From: Verrucomicrobiota bacterium
Lineage (GTDB): Bacteria > Verrucomicrobiota > Verrucomicrobiia > Chthoniobacterales > UBA10450
Assembly (NCBI GenBank): GCA_019244415.1
Contig: JAFASN010000043.1
Coordinates: 1 to 51,825, forward strand
Reading direction: 5' to 3'
Length of the DNA: 51,825 bases
Shown: piece after piece, positions 19,624-27,705 of the stretch
Numbering within the stretch: position 1 is the stretch's first letter
Layout: every line of letters begins with the position of its first letter
Notes under the pieces: generated by a model
Databases searched by the model: none
What the model saw: only the letters and a program-made list of their open reading frames with translations
Told to the model about the DNA's origin: nothing
Translations under genes and position numbers: made by a program

Positions 19624-20484
19624 ATGCACGTTTTCCATGATGCGCGATGCGCTGAGTACGGAAGGGCCGGTCATCCGGACCGCCCGGAACGCATCTTGCG
19701 AACGGTGCCCTTGCTGAAGGAGAAACATCAGGGTTGGAAGTGGACGCACCCTGAAGCAACGACTCGCGATCAGTTGCTACTCGTGCATTCCCCGGAGTAC
19801 ATTGACGAGGTTTGTTTTTCGCGAGCGGACTTCGACTCGGATTGTCCGGCGTACCCGCACATTTACGATCATGCCGCGCGCGCAGCAGGTTCCGCCATCA
19901 GTGCGGCGCGTAACGCGGGGAAAGGAGAAGCGAGCTTCAGTTTGATGCGGCCTCCCGGACATCACGCACTGCGCGGTCGCGCCATGGGATTCTGCTATTT
20001 CAGCAACATCGCGCTTGCCGGCCTTGATGCGCTTAGGCGCGGCGTCGAACGCGTGGCCATTTGGGACTTCGACGCGCACCATGGTAACGGGACGGAAGCT
20101 CTCGTCGCACACCATGAACGGATTGCATTCGCCTCTATCCATCAATATCCAGGCTGGCCGGGAACGGGAACAAGGTCATTCGCGAACATCCACAACTACC
20201 CCATCGCCCCGTACTCGCCGCGCGCTCATCACATGGCAGCTGCCGAACGCTCTTTGGAAGTGTTGCTAAGCGTCGAGCCGCAGCTTCTCCTGGTTTCGGC
20301 CGGGTTCGACGCTTTTGCTAACGATCCAATCACGCAAATGACACTCGAGATCGAAGACTTCGCGAGTTTCGGAACATGGCTGAGGCAACTCGATGTCCCC
20401 GTCGCAGCTATTTTGGAAGGTGGTTACAGCGACGAATTGCCTGAGCTGGTAAATGCGTTCCTATCCGAATGGGACAACTGTTAG
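19624..20484 (+). CDS. Histone-deacetylase-fold amidohydrolase
   Basis: A 286-residue protein of the arginase/deacetylase superfamily (AcuC/HDAC-like). Catalytic His pair and neighbours are MRPPGHHA. Zinc ligands are in DFDAHHGNGTEA (Asp and His) and SAGFDAFANDP (Asp). The ending ILEGGYSDEL is also conserved. The N-terminal HPDRPERI is typical of class II-like bacterial members, which act on acetylpolyamines, acetyl-lysine or other N-acyl groups; substrate not readable. It follows the GH13 gene by 8 bases, so it is probably in the same operon although the link in function is not obvious. Confidence 0.93.
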   Translation: MHVFHDARCAEYGRAGHPDRPERILRTVPLLKEKHQGWKWTHPEATTRDQLLLVHSPEYIDEVCFSRADFDSDCPAYPHIYDHAARAAGSAISAARNAGKGEASFSLMRPPGHHALRGRAMGFCYFSNIALAGLDALRRGVERVAIWDFDAHHGNGTEALVAHHERIAFASIHQYPGWPGTGTRSFANIHNYPIAPYSPRAHHMAAAERSLEVLLSVEPQLLLVSAGFDAFANDPITQMTLEIEDFASFGTWLRQLDVPVAAILEGGYSDELPELVNAFLSEWDNC

Positions 20485-20532
20485 GCGCCACGTACTCACA
20501 TAGCGTTTTCGCCGCTTGTCCTTCCGCGGCAT

Positions 20533-22101
20533 CTAAGTGAACCGTGGAAATAGCGGCGCCGGTTTGCCGACGACGTGGCCTTCCGGTAATTGGCCCCATT
20601 CCATGTCACCGGCCGAGAACCTTTCCTCCTTCCCTCCTAACTCCATTTTCCACTGCAATTGATCAAAGACGCCGTGCGCGGCGCGTGGCAATACCGGCGA
20701 GATGAAGAGTGCAATCAATCGCACCGCTTCGGCGAGCTCATACAGCAAACACGCGACCTTCGCCTGCCGGCCGCGGTCTTTGGCCAGCTCCCACGGCTTT
20801 TCCCGGTCGATCGCTTCGTTGCACCGGCTGGACAAACAATCGGCCGCCGCGAGCATCCCAGGTGTACTAAATTCATCCGCCGACTGCTGGAAGCGTTCCC
20901 GCTGCGCGCGCGCCTGACTTTGCAGCTCGCTGTTAAAGTCGCTTGCTCTTGCATTCAAGCGCGCGTGGCAAAAACGGTTCAGCATGTTCAGCGTGCGGCT
21001 AACAAGATTGCCAATGTTATTCGCCAGGTCCGAGTTATAACGGGCGACCAGTCGCTCCTCAGAAAAATCGGCATCTTTTCCAGTGACAATGTCGCTCATT
21101 AGATAATAGCGAACAGCTTCGGCGCCGTACTTATCGACAAGTGTATTTGGGTCGACGCTGTTACCCACCGATTTGCTCATCTTAGCACCCCCGATGTTCC
21201 ACCAGCCATGCACAAGCAATCCTGGCATCCGGTCGTCGGGAAAGCCAAGCGCGTGCAGCATAATCGGCCAGTAGATACCGTGCGCTGGAACCATTATATC
21301 TTTGCCTATGACGTGTAAGGCCGGCCATTTATCCAAGAAAGTTGAGGGTTGAGAGCTAAAGTCCGTTAGATTCGGATCGTACCCGACAAAGCTTAGGTAG
21401 TTACTTAGCGCATCGAACCAGACATAGTTCACGTACTCAGGATCGAATGGCAGCTCGATGCCCCAATTAAGACGCGACTTTGGTCTTGAGATACATAGAT
21501 CGCCGCCAAGCTTCTCTACTGCATTAACCAGCTCCGTTTGCCGAAAAGACGGCGTCACAAAGGCCGGGTGAGAGCTGAGGAATTTTAATAGCCACTCTTT
21601 GTGGCTGCTTAGCGTGAAGTAGTAATTTTCCTCCTCGCGGTACTCTACTGTGCCCCACTCAGGCCCAAAGTTTCCATCCGGCCCACGCTCCTTGTCGGTA
21701 AGGAACTGCTCCTGTCGCACGCTGTAGTAGCCGGACTGCTTGTCGCGGTAGAGTTGCTTTTGGTTCCACAGCCGCTCCAGCATCCCCTGCACACATTGCT
21801 TGTGCAGCGGATTCGTGGTCGCGGCCCAGCCATCATAACGAACCTCGAGCTTGTCCCAGAGCGCGATGAACTGCTCCGTAATGCCAGCGACAAACTGCTG
21901 CGGTGGAATCTCCCGCTTTTCCGCCGATTGCTGTACTTTTTGCCCGTGCTGATCGACACCCGTCAGAAAATAAACCGGCTCGCCTTTGAGCCGGTGATAG
22001 CGCGCGATCACGTCCGCCAGCACCTTTTCATAGGCGTGGCCGATATGCGGCGCCGAGTTGGTGTAATCAATGGCGGTAGTGATGTAGAAGGTCTTCGGCA
22101 T
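20533..22101 (-). CDS. metG: Methionyl-tRNA synthetase
   Basis: A 522-residue class I synthetase charging tRNA-Met. The N-terminus is MPKTFYITTAIDYTNSAPHI, completing a HIGH motif, and the KMSKS loop is GGAKMSKSVGNSVDP. The connective insert has YYSVRQEQFLTD but no CxxC zinc knuckle, so this is the zinc-free, short type without the C-terminal dimerisation/tRNA-binding (EMAP) domain. It is convergent with the deacetylase gene (48-base gap). Confidence 0.97.
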   Translation of the reverse strand: MPKTFYITTAIDYTNSAPHIGHAYEKVLADVIARYHRLKGEPVYFLTGVDQHGQKVQQSAEKREIPPQQFVAGITEQFIALWDKLEVRYDGWAATTNPLHKQCVQGMLERLWNQKQLYRDKQSGYYSVRQEQFLTDKERGPDGNFGPEWGTVEYREEENYYFTLSSHKEWLLKFLSSHPAFVTPSFRQTELVNAVEKLGGDLCISRPKSRLNWGIELPFDPEYVNYVWFDALSNYLSFVGYDPNLTDFSSQPSTFLDKWPALHVIGKDIMVPAHGIYWPIMLHALGFPDDRMPGLLVHGWWNIGGAKMSKSVGNSVDPNTLVDKYGAEAVRYYLMSDIVTGKDADFSEERLVARYNSDLANNIGNLVSRTLNMLNRFCHARLNARASDFNSELQSQARAQRERFQQSADEFSTPGMLAAADCLSSRCNEAIDREKPWELAKDRGRQAKVACLLYELAEAVRLIALFISPVLPRAAHGVFDQLQWKMELGGKEERFSAGDMEWGQLPEGHVVGKPAPLFPRFT

Positions 22102-22227
22102 CGCCGCTCAAAGTGCGTAGGCAATCGTCGCGTGCAAACGTGATGCGGTACGCACATGCTGCGGGTCGTCGAGAGTACGTGCGTCGCGATACCTTGAGAG
22201 CGTGACACTCCCGCGCTTCTGCGCAGC

Positions 22228-24222
22228 TCAGGAGGCGAGTACTTGACGTGCGACCTTGATGAGGTTGTCCGCGGTTATTCCGAATTCCTTCATCACTTCA
22301 GGTCCAGGCGCACTGAGGCCGAAACGGTGCAGGCCGATGACTTTGCCATCGAGCCCCACGTACTGATACCAGAGCTCAGGCACGCCGGCTTCGATGGCGA
22401 CACGCTTGCGGCATGAACTTGGGAGAACATCCTCCCAGTACTCGTTGCTATCGCGATTAAAACGTTCCATGCACGGCATGGAAACGACGCGCGTGCCGGC
22501 GCCAAGCTCTTTTGCGGCAGCGAGCGCGTGCTGCAATTCGCTGCCGCAGCTCAGGATGATCAACTCGAGCGCGGCGCTTTCCTTCCGGGCGATGTAGCCG
22601 CCGCGGCGCACGCCTTCGCGCCGAAGCTGCACATCGATTTCGTTCAGCATCGGCACGCTTTGCCGCGTGAGCGAAAGCATGGTCGGGCCATCGATCCGCT
22701 CCATGGCTGCGACAAAGGCTCCGGCTGTTTCTTCCGGATCAGCGGGGCGAATTACATCGAGGTGGCGAATGAGACGATTGGCGCTGACCGTTTCCACCGG
22801 CTCATGCGTTGGGCCATCTTCGCCCACGCCGATCGAGTCGTGCGTAAAAATGTAGAGATTAGGCAGGCGCGCCAGCGCGGCGAGACGAATCGACGCCCGG
22901 CAATAATCGGAGAAAACCATGAACGTTGCGCCGCTCGCGCGGAACACGCCGTGATACGCCACGCCGTTCATGATCGCGCACATGCCGTGCTCGCGAATGC
23001 CGAAGCGGATGTTGCGGCCGCCCGGTGTGTCGCGGGTGAAATCGCCGCCGCCTTCTATGTAGTTCATGGTCGAGCCGTAAAGATCAGCGCTGCCCCCGAC
23101 GAGGTTCGGCATGGCTTGCGCGATCGGCTGAAGTACTTCGCCGCCTGCTTTGCGCGTCGCCAGTTTCGCGTCTTTCGGGAACTCCGGAATTCTACTCAGC
23201 AAATCGGCCGGAACGTTTTTATCGATGGCATCATCAACGGCGCGGGCCTTGTCAGGATTTTCTTCCCGCCAGGCATTCCACGTTTTTTCCCAGTCAGCGA
23301 AATCGGCGAGCAACCTTTTTTTGTGCTCCGCGAAGTAGGCGTAGGTCTCCTCGGAAACAAAGTAGCGCTGCTCTGGCAGCCCGAGCTTCTTGCGCGCGGC
23401 ATCGACGTACTTCGCGCCAGCTTCGCCGTGCGCTTTCGCCGTCCCCGCCACTTCCGGAATGCCTTTTCCTGCGAGCGTGTGCGCGATGATGAACTGCGGT
23501 TTCGCGTTGTCGCGCTCCTTCGCGATTCTGCACGCATCCAGAAACGCGCGCATGTCATCGCCCTGGATTTCCTGCACGTCGAAGCCGTAGGCGCGGTAGC
23601 GCTCGCCCGTGTCTTCGCTCTGGGTTTTAATTGCCATCGCGTCGAGCGTGATGGAGTTGTCGTCGTAGATCAGGATGAGGTTATCGAGGCCGTAGTGCCC
23701 GGCGAACGCGCTTGCTTCCGCGCTCACGCCCTCCTGCAAATCGCCGTCGCCGCAAAGACAAAAAATGTGCTGGTCGAAAATGCGGTACTCGCTTGTGTTA
23801 AAATGCGCCGCGGCCATTTTCGCCGCCATGGCAATGCCGACGGCATTCCCGACGCCCTGACCGAGCGGCCCGGTCGTACACTCGACGCCCGGCGTTTCGA
23901 AGTACTCAGGGTGCCCCGGCGTTTTCGAATGCAGTTGGCGGAAGCGCTTGATGTCCTCGATGGAAATGTCGTAGCCGCTCATGTGCAGCCATGCGTAGAG
24001 AAACATGCTGCCGTGCCCAGCGCTGAGGACAAAGTAATCACGGCCGATCCAGCGCGGCTGCTCCGGGTTGTACTTAAGCAGGTAGCCGTAGAGCACCGCG
24101 CCCATTTCCGCGTCGCCGAGCGGCAGGCCGAGGTGACCGGATTGCGACGCCTGTACCGCGTCCATGGCGAGGCCGCGCGCTTCATTGGCGGCGCGCGAGA
24201 GCGCTTCGATATCGAGTTCCAT
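22228..24222 (-). CDS. tkt: Transketolase
   Basis: A 664-residue thiamine diphosphate enzyme of the pentose phosphate pathway. The ThDP/Mg motif is GDGDLQEGVSAEASAFAGHY with ILIYDDNSIT. The substrate-channel residues are in LHSKTPGHPE and the central VGGSADLYGST. The pyrimidine domain has GIREHGMCAIMNGVAYHG and the active-site segment THDSIGVGEDGPTHEPVE. Length matches bacterial TktA. AGGAG just precedes the ATG. The divergent upstream region contains the three REP-like hairpins. Confidence 0.97.
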   Translation of the reverse strand: MELDIEALSRAANEARGLAMDAVQASQSGHLGLPLGDAEMGAVLYGYLLKYNPEQPRWIGRDYFVLSAGHGSMFLYAWLHMSGYDISIEDIKRFRQLHSKTPGHPEYFETPGVECTTGPLGQGVGNAVGIAMAAKMAAAHFNTSEYRIFDQHIFCLCGDGDLQEGVSAEASAFAGHYGLDNLILIYDDNSITLDAMAIKTQSEDTGERYRAYGFDVQEIQGDDMRAFLDACRIAKERDNAKPQFIIAHTLAGKGIPEVAGTAKAHGEAGAKYVDAARKKLGLPEQRYFVSEETYAYFAEHKKRLLADFADWEKTWNAWREENPDKARAVDDAIDKNVPADLLSRIPEFPKDAKLATRKAGGEVLQPIAQAMPNLVGGSADLYGSTMNYIEGGGDFTRDTPGGRNIRFGIREHGMCAIMNGVAYHGVFRASGATFMVFSDYCRASIRLAALARLPNLYIFTHDSIGVGEDGPTHEPVETVSANRLIRHLDVIRPADPEETAGAFVAAMERIDGPTMLSLTRQSVPMLNEIDVQLRREGVRRGGYIARKESAALELIILSCGSELQHALAAAKELGAGTRVVSMPCMERFNRDSNEYWEDVLPSSCRKRVAIEAGVPELWYQYVGLDGKVIGLHRFGLSAPGPEVMKEFGITADNLIKVARQVLAS

Positions 24223-24271
24223 TCTCCTTTATAGTCGCGCGGCGAGGGCGGACAACGCGTTTTCGCAGTTC

Positions 24272-24384
24272 TGTAGGGGCGGGTGTCCCCACCCGCAAAT
24301 AGGTGGGGTCGAGCGTTGGAACCGTCCGCGGGTGAGAACACCCGCCCCTACACAAATCTGCGGGTGGCGACACCCGCCTCTACA
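24272..24384. repeat. Three REP-like hairpin units
   Basis: Three copies of GTAGRGGCGGGTG-N4-CACCCGC occur. One is forward (24272-24297) and two are reverse (24328-24352 and 24359-24384). Each unit is itself a hairpin with a 7-base stem GCGGGTG/CACCCGC and a 4-base loop (tccc, ttct and tcgc in the forward sense), followed by the fixed tail GTAGGG or GTAGAG. The forward/reverse arrangement resembles REP/REPIN clusters. They lie in the divergent promoter region between tkt and the DUF697 gene. No RAYT transposase gene is in the window. Confidence 0.85.
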
Positions 24385-24423
24385 TCTTGCAATCAGCGCG
24401 TAAACGCGCGTGATTTCTTGCCT

Positions 24424-25557
24424 GTGAATCGCTCCGTGCTGCTGCACATCGTCGAACGCTTCGAAGCTGTCATTGGCAAATTACCCGGCACGATTCAACG
24501 CGCCGTGCGTGCCGAGTTCACGCCGTTGAAGGAGCTGTTCTTGCAACAGCGCACGCCGCGTTTTCTTCTCGCCGGCTCGGCCCGGTTAACTCTGCCGCAG
24601 TTGATCAACATCCTCTTCAACGGCGAACCAGCGGAAGATTCGCGCCGCCTTCTATTCGAGGTTTTCCGCTGGCAAACGGTCGAAGTGAAGAACCGTGGCA
24701 CCATTTGCGTACTCGATGCCCGCGGCGCCGATGACCACGCGGCGAACACAATTCGGGATGAGCTTCGAAGTGAACCCGCTGACGTTGTCATCATCGTAAG
24801 CGATGACGCCGATTCGCGCACAAGAGTAGAGCAAGCGGCGGAAAACGGCCTTGCGTGCGTGCGCTGGAACGACGAGATCAAACGGGACGCCGGGATTGTC
24901 GCCATTCATCTGCGGAGCGCGACAGCCCACGATGGGCATGCGGACCCCGCGCAATGGCAAAAGAATTTTCTGCCACAGATGACGGCACGCATCTGGGGCG
25001 GTTTCGAATTTGCCGACGATCCCGCTCCAGCCGGGGCCGACCGCGCCGTTTCCGAGCAGCTGATTTCATTGATTGCGGCGAAGTTGCCGAACGAATGCCG
25101 GGTGGAAATGGTGCGCATTTCACGCAATCGGCAGGCGCAGCGAGAAATAGCCAACGTGCTGATTAAATCGACAACCGCCATCTGTAGCGCAGTGGGCGCG
25201 CAGCCGATCCCGCTGGCTGATCTTCCCATCCTCACCGCCCTTCAGCTCGCCATGATTTCCGGCGTGATGTACGTAAGCGGACGTGAACGCAGCTTGCGTG
25301 CTGCCGCCGAGTTTGCCGCCGCCATCGGCGCGAATGTCGGCGCGGGCATGCTCTTGCGCGAAGGCGCGCGCGCGTTGCTCAAGTTTTTCCCAGGATGGGG
25401 TAATGTCGTTTGCGGAGCGATTGCCGGTGCCGGTACTTATGCCATCGGGCATGCCGCCTCAGCATATTTTCTGGAAGGCGCGACCTTGAGTGAAGCACGG
25501 CGCGCCTACTTACAAAAACGGAAGCGCAGAAGACCCGAAGCGCTTCAGCTCAAGTGA
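24424..25557 (+). CDS. DUF697 membrane-associated pseudo-GTPase
   Basis: A protein of 377 residues from GTG 24424; longer upstream frames would translate through the REP-like repeats and are rejected. The N-terminal half resembles a TrmE/Era-like G domain, but the P-loop position reads AGSARLTLPQL with no GKS/T, so nucleotide binding is probably lost. VVIIVSDD and CVRWNDEI sit where G3/G4 strands would be. The C-terminal half (about 235-365) is a DUF697/YcjF-like domain with LADLPILTALQLAMISGVMY and glycine/alanine-rich membrane-seeking helices. Function unknown. Confidence 0.75.
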   Translation: MNRSVLLHIVERFEAVIGKLPGTIQRAVRAEFTPLKELFLQQRTPRFLLAGSARLTLPQLINILFNGEPAEDSRRLLFEVFRWQTVEVKNRGTICVLDARGADDHAANTIRDELRSEPADVVIIVSDDADSRTRVEQAAENGLACVRWNDEIKRDAGIVAIHLRSATAHDGHADPAQWQKNFLPQMTARIWGGFEFADDPAPAGADRAVSEQLISLIAAKLPNECRVEMVRISRNRQAQREIANVLIKSTTAICSAVGAQPIPLADLPILTALQLAMISGVMYVSGRERSLRAAAEFAAAIGANVGAGMLLREGARALLKFFPGWGNVVCGAIAGAGTYAIGHAASAYFLEGATLSEARRAYLQKRKRRRPEALQLK

Positions 25558-25603
25558 GCGTTTCACCACCTGACCGGCCGAGTTCCCAGCAGGAGAAGAG
25601 GGT

Positions 25604-25623
25604 TGTGAATAAGTTGTGGATAA
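25604..25623 (-). promoter_or_regulatory. Tandem DnaA-box-like sites upstream of rsmA
   Basis: Read on the minus strand, 25615-25623 is a perfect DnaA box TTATCCACA and 25604-25612 is TTATTCACA (one change). They are in the same orientation, 11 bases apart centre to centre, about one helical turn. A weaker match TTGTTCACA occurs on the plus strand at 25644-25652. They lie in the 146-base gap before the rsmA fusion gene. Possible roles are DnaA-dependent control or titration; an origin is not supported since no AT-rich unwinding region or dnaA gene is visible. Confidence 0.45.
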
Positions 25624-25703
25624 ATCCAGGCGCAGCTTGCATTTTGTTCACAGCCGGCTGTTAACAACCGGAGAATGATCCTGCGCGCTTTTTCGCGCCC
25701 GCT

Positions 25704-27077
25704 GTGAATCTTTCGCAACTCCGGCAGGCCCTCACCGAAACGCGCGTGCTCCCGGTCAAAACGCTCGGGCAAAACTTTCTGCACGACCAGAATCTTGTCC
25801 GCTGGATTGTCAGCCAGGCGCAGATCCAATCAAACGATTTTGTGGTTGAAATCGGTCCCGGCTTCGGCGCATTGACGGCTGAGCTTTTGCGCGGCGGGGC
25901 GCGTGTACTCGCGCTCGAAAAAGATCTGCGACTCGTTAGTTTTTTGCGCGAAACGTTTTCGGGGGCGCGACTCGAAGTACAGCATTGCGACGCACTTCGA
26001 TTTGACCCGCGCGTACTGTTCGCCGAGCACAACGTGAAGTTGATCGGCAATCTGCCGTACTATATCGCCAGCCAGCTGCTGCTGCATTTTCTCTCATTGC
26101 CAAGTCCCATCGAGCTGGCGTTGTTGATGTTACAGGACGAAATGGCGCGCCGGTTATCAGCCACGCCCCGTTCGCCTGAGTACGGAGCGCTCACGCTGAA
26201 AGTACAGAGTCACTATTCCGTGGAGTATTTGCGGAAAATTCCAGCAAGCGTGTTTTTCCCGCGGCCCGAAGTGGCTTCGGCGCTCGTGCGTTTCGCGCCC
26301 CGCTCACCAGACCAGCTCGAAAATTGTGATTACCACATTTTCCGGGAACTTGTGCGGCTCGGTTTCTCCCAGCGACGAAAGCAGCTCGGAAAACTTCTCG
26401 CGCATCGTTGCCCGGATTGGGAAAACATGGCTGGCAAGCTCGGCGTTTCACCGTTTGCCCGCGCGGAGGAACTTTCGCGCGAGCAGTGGATCGAGTTGTC
26501 CAATCTTATCGAGGACTGCGAGAAGAAATCGCCTGCCGATTCAGCCAGCGAAATCTTCCCGGTTGTGGACGAAAACGACCGGGAAATTGGCCGTGCACCT
26601 CGCGCGGAAGTGCATGCGAATAACTTGCGGCATCGCGCGGTGCACATCCTCGTTTTCAACCGTGCCGGCGAAGTGCTTTTGCAAAAGCGATCGCGCTTTA
26701 AAGACCGGCATCCGCTGCTCTGGGACTCGAGCGCGGCCGGCCATGTCGAGGCTGGCGAAACCTACGACCAGACCGCTGCGCGCGAACTGCACGAAGAGCT
26801 CGGCGTAACGGCGAAGCTCACGCTCATCACGACAATCTCAGCTTCGGAGCGCACCGGTCACGAATTCATCCACCTTTATCGCGCCGAATGCGACGGACTG
26901 TTTAGCGTTCCACGCAACGAGATCAGCGCGGTAGTGTTTTTCCCGCCGGGAATTGTCGAGCGTTGGATTGCAAACAAACCGGAAGAGTTCGCGCCGGGTT
27001 TCCTAGAATGCTGGAAGATTTCGCAGCGGTCAGCTCGCGCAGGCGGAACGCCGACGTGCCAAGTGGAATCCGATTAG
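25704..27077 (+). CDS. rsmA: 16S rRNA dimethyladenosine transferase RsmA fused to a NUDIX hydrolase
   Basis: A 457-residue protein. Residues about 1-270 are RsmA/KsgA: QNFLHDQNLVRWIV, SAM motif VEIGPGFGALTAELL and catalytic LIGNLPYYIASQLLLHFL. They dimethylate two adjacent adenines near the 3' end of 16S rRNA. Residues about 285-440 are a NUDIX domain: FPVVDENDREIGRAPRAEVH, then HRAVHILVFN, then the Nudix box GHVEAGETYDQ...ARELHEELGV with all box residues intact. The IPP-isomerase/YfcD-like start suggests a diphosphate substrate, identity unknown. The two domains are in one uninterrupted frame. The GTG start at 25704 fits the usual RsmA N-terminus. The 3' end overlaps the convergent PEP-CTERM gene by 48 bases. 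Confidence 0.93.
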   Translation: MNLSQLRQALTETRVLPVKTLGQNFLHDQNLVRWIVSQAQIQSNDFVVEIGPGFGALTAELLRGGARVLALEKDLRLVSFLRETFSGARLEVQHCDALRFDPRVLFAEHNVKLIGNLPYYIASQLLLHFLSLPSPIELALLMLQDEMARRLSATPRSPEYGALTLKVQSHYSVEYLRKIPASVFFPRPEVASALVRFAPRSPDQLENCDYHIFRELVRLGFSQRRKQLGKLLAHRCPDWENMAGKLGVSPFARAEELSREQWIELSNLIEDCEKKSPADSASEIFPVVDENDREIGRAPRAEVHANNLRHRAVHILVFNRAGEVLLQKRSRFKDRHPLLWDSSAAGHVEAGETYDQTAARELHEELGVTAKLTLITTISASERTGHEFIHLYRAECDGLFSVPRNEISAVVFFPPGIVERWIANKPEEFAPGFLECWKISQRSARAGGTPTCQVESD

Positions 27078-27647
27078 AACCATGCCGCCAGCGACGAGCA
27101 ACCAAGAGCTTGGCTCCGGCACCGGAGCGCCGACCTGGACAGTGAGTGAATCGGCATTGGTTCCCGTGCCCCACGTGTAAGTGTAAGTGCCCGGGTTAAT
27201 TCCAAGGCTGCTAAACGTCTGGTTCGTGAACGTCGCGCTGTCCAAAAGTGGTGTGTTTGAAACGTAACCGCTTGGCACAAAGAGTTCCAGCGCCCTGCCT
27301 AAGATCGCGACACTGTTCCCGGTACTTGAGCTCGCAAAAGTTTGATTTCCTAGTCCCCAGCTGCTCGGGCCGGTGAGCCCGGTGTAAGAGTCAAGCCCGC
27401 CGCTTGGATCAATACCGAGCAGAGCCGCACTCGGAACAAGGCTCGAGTTGCCCGTGCTCGGCCCGGCTGACGTAAGATCAGCGAGATTGAACGTGCCCGA
27501 CCCGGTCACGTCCACATCGAAGCCGCTCGTGGCAGTCGCATCCGGCACTTCGACTAATGTGAACGTGAACGCGGCATGCGAAGCGCGCGGGAACGTTGTT
27601 AGCAGCACAACAACGAAAAGGGCGAATAACCAGCTGAGCATTTTCAT
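27030..27647 (-). CDS. PEP-CTERM sorting-signal protein
   Basis: About 205 residues from ATG 27647, chosen because the signal peptide MKMLSWLFALFVVVLLTTFP...SHAA starts there. The mature part is Ser/Thr/Gly-rich and probably beta-structured. The C-terminus has the complete tripartite sorting signal: VPEPSSW, the hydrophobic helix LLVAGGMVLIGFHLA, then RRR. Such proteins are cut and anchored or released by exosortases of the XrtA/EpsH type, encoded elsewhere. Its last 48 bases overlap the end of the rsmA fusion on the other strand. Confidence 0.88.
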   Translation of the reverse strand: MKMLSWLFALFVVVLLTTFPRASHAAFTFTLVEVPDATATSGFDVDVTGSGTFNLADLTSAGPSTGNSSLVPSAALLGIDPSGGLDSYTGLTGPSSWGLGNQTFASSSTGNSVAILGRALELFVPSGYVSNTPLLDSATFTNQTFSSLGINPGTYTYTWGTGTNADSLTVQVGAPVPEPSSWLLVAGGMVLIGFHLARRRSACAS

Positions 27648-27705
27648 CGTCGCGCTAGGTTCCCAAGGCAGCGAGCCGTTTTGCAAGCAAAATAGGCAGC
27701 TGACT

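Noticed and set aside
22528..24234. 568-codon open frame antisense to tkt
   Set aside because: It lies wholly opposite a clear transketolase. Its composition (Arg/Ala/His/Val-rich) is that of a mirror of GC-biased codons, and no motif is recognisable.
24283..24423. N-terminal extension of the DUF697 gene
   Set aside because: It would translate two REP-like hairpins into protein. The GTG at 24424 gives a more plausible start.
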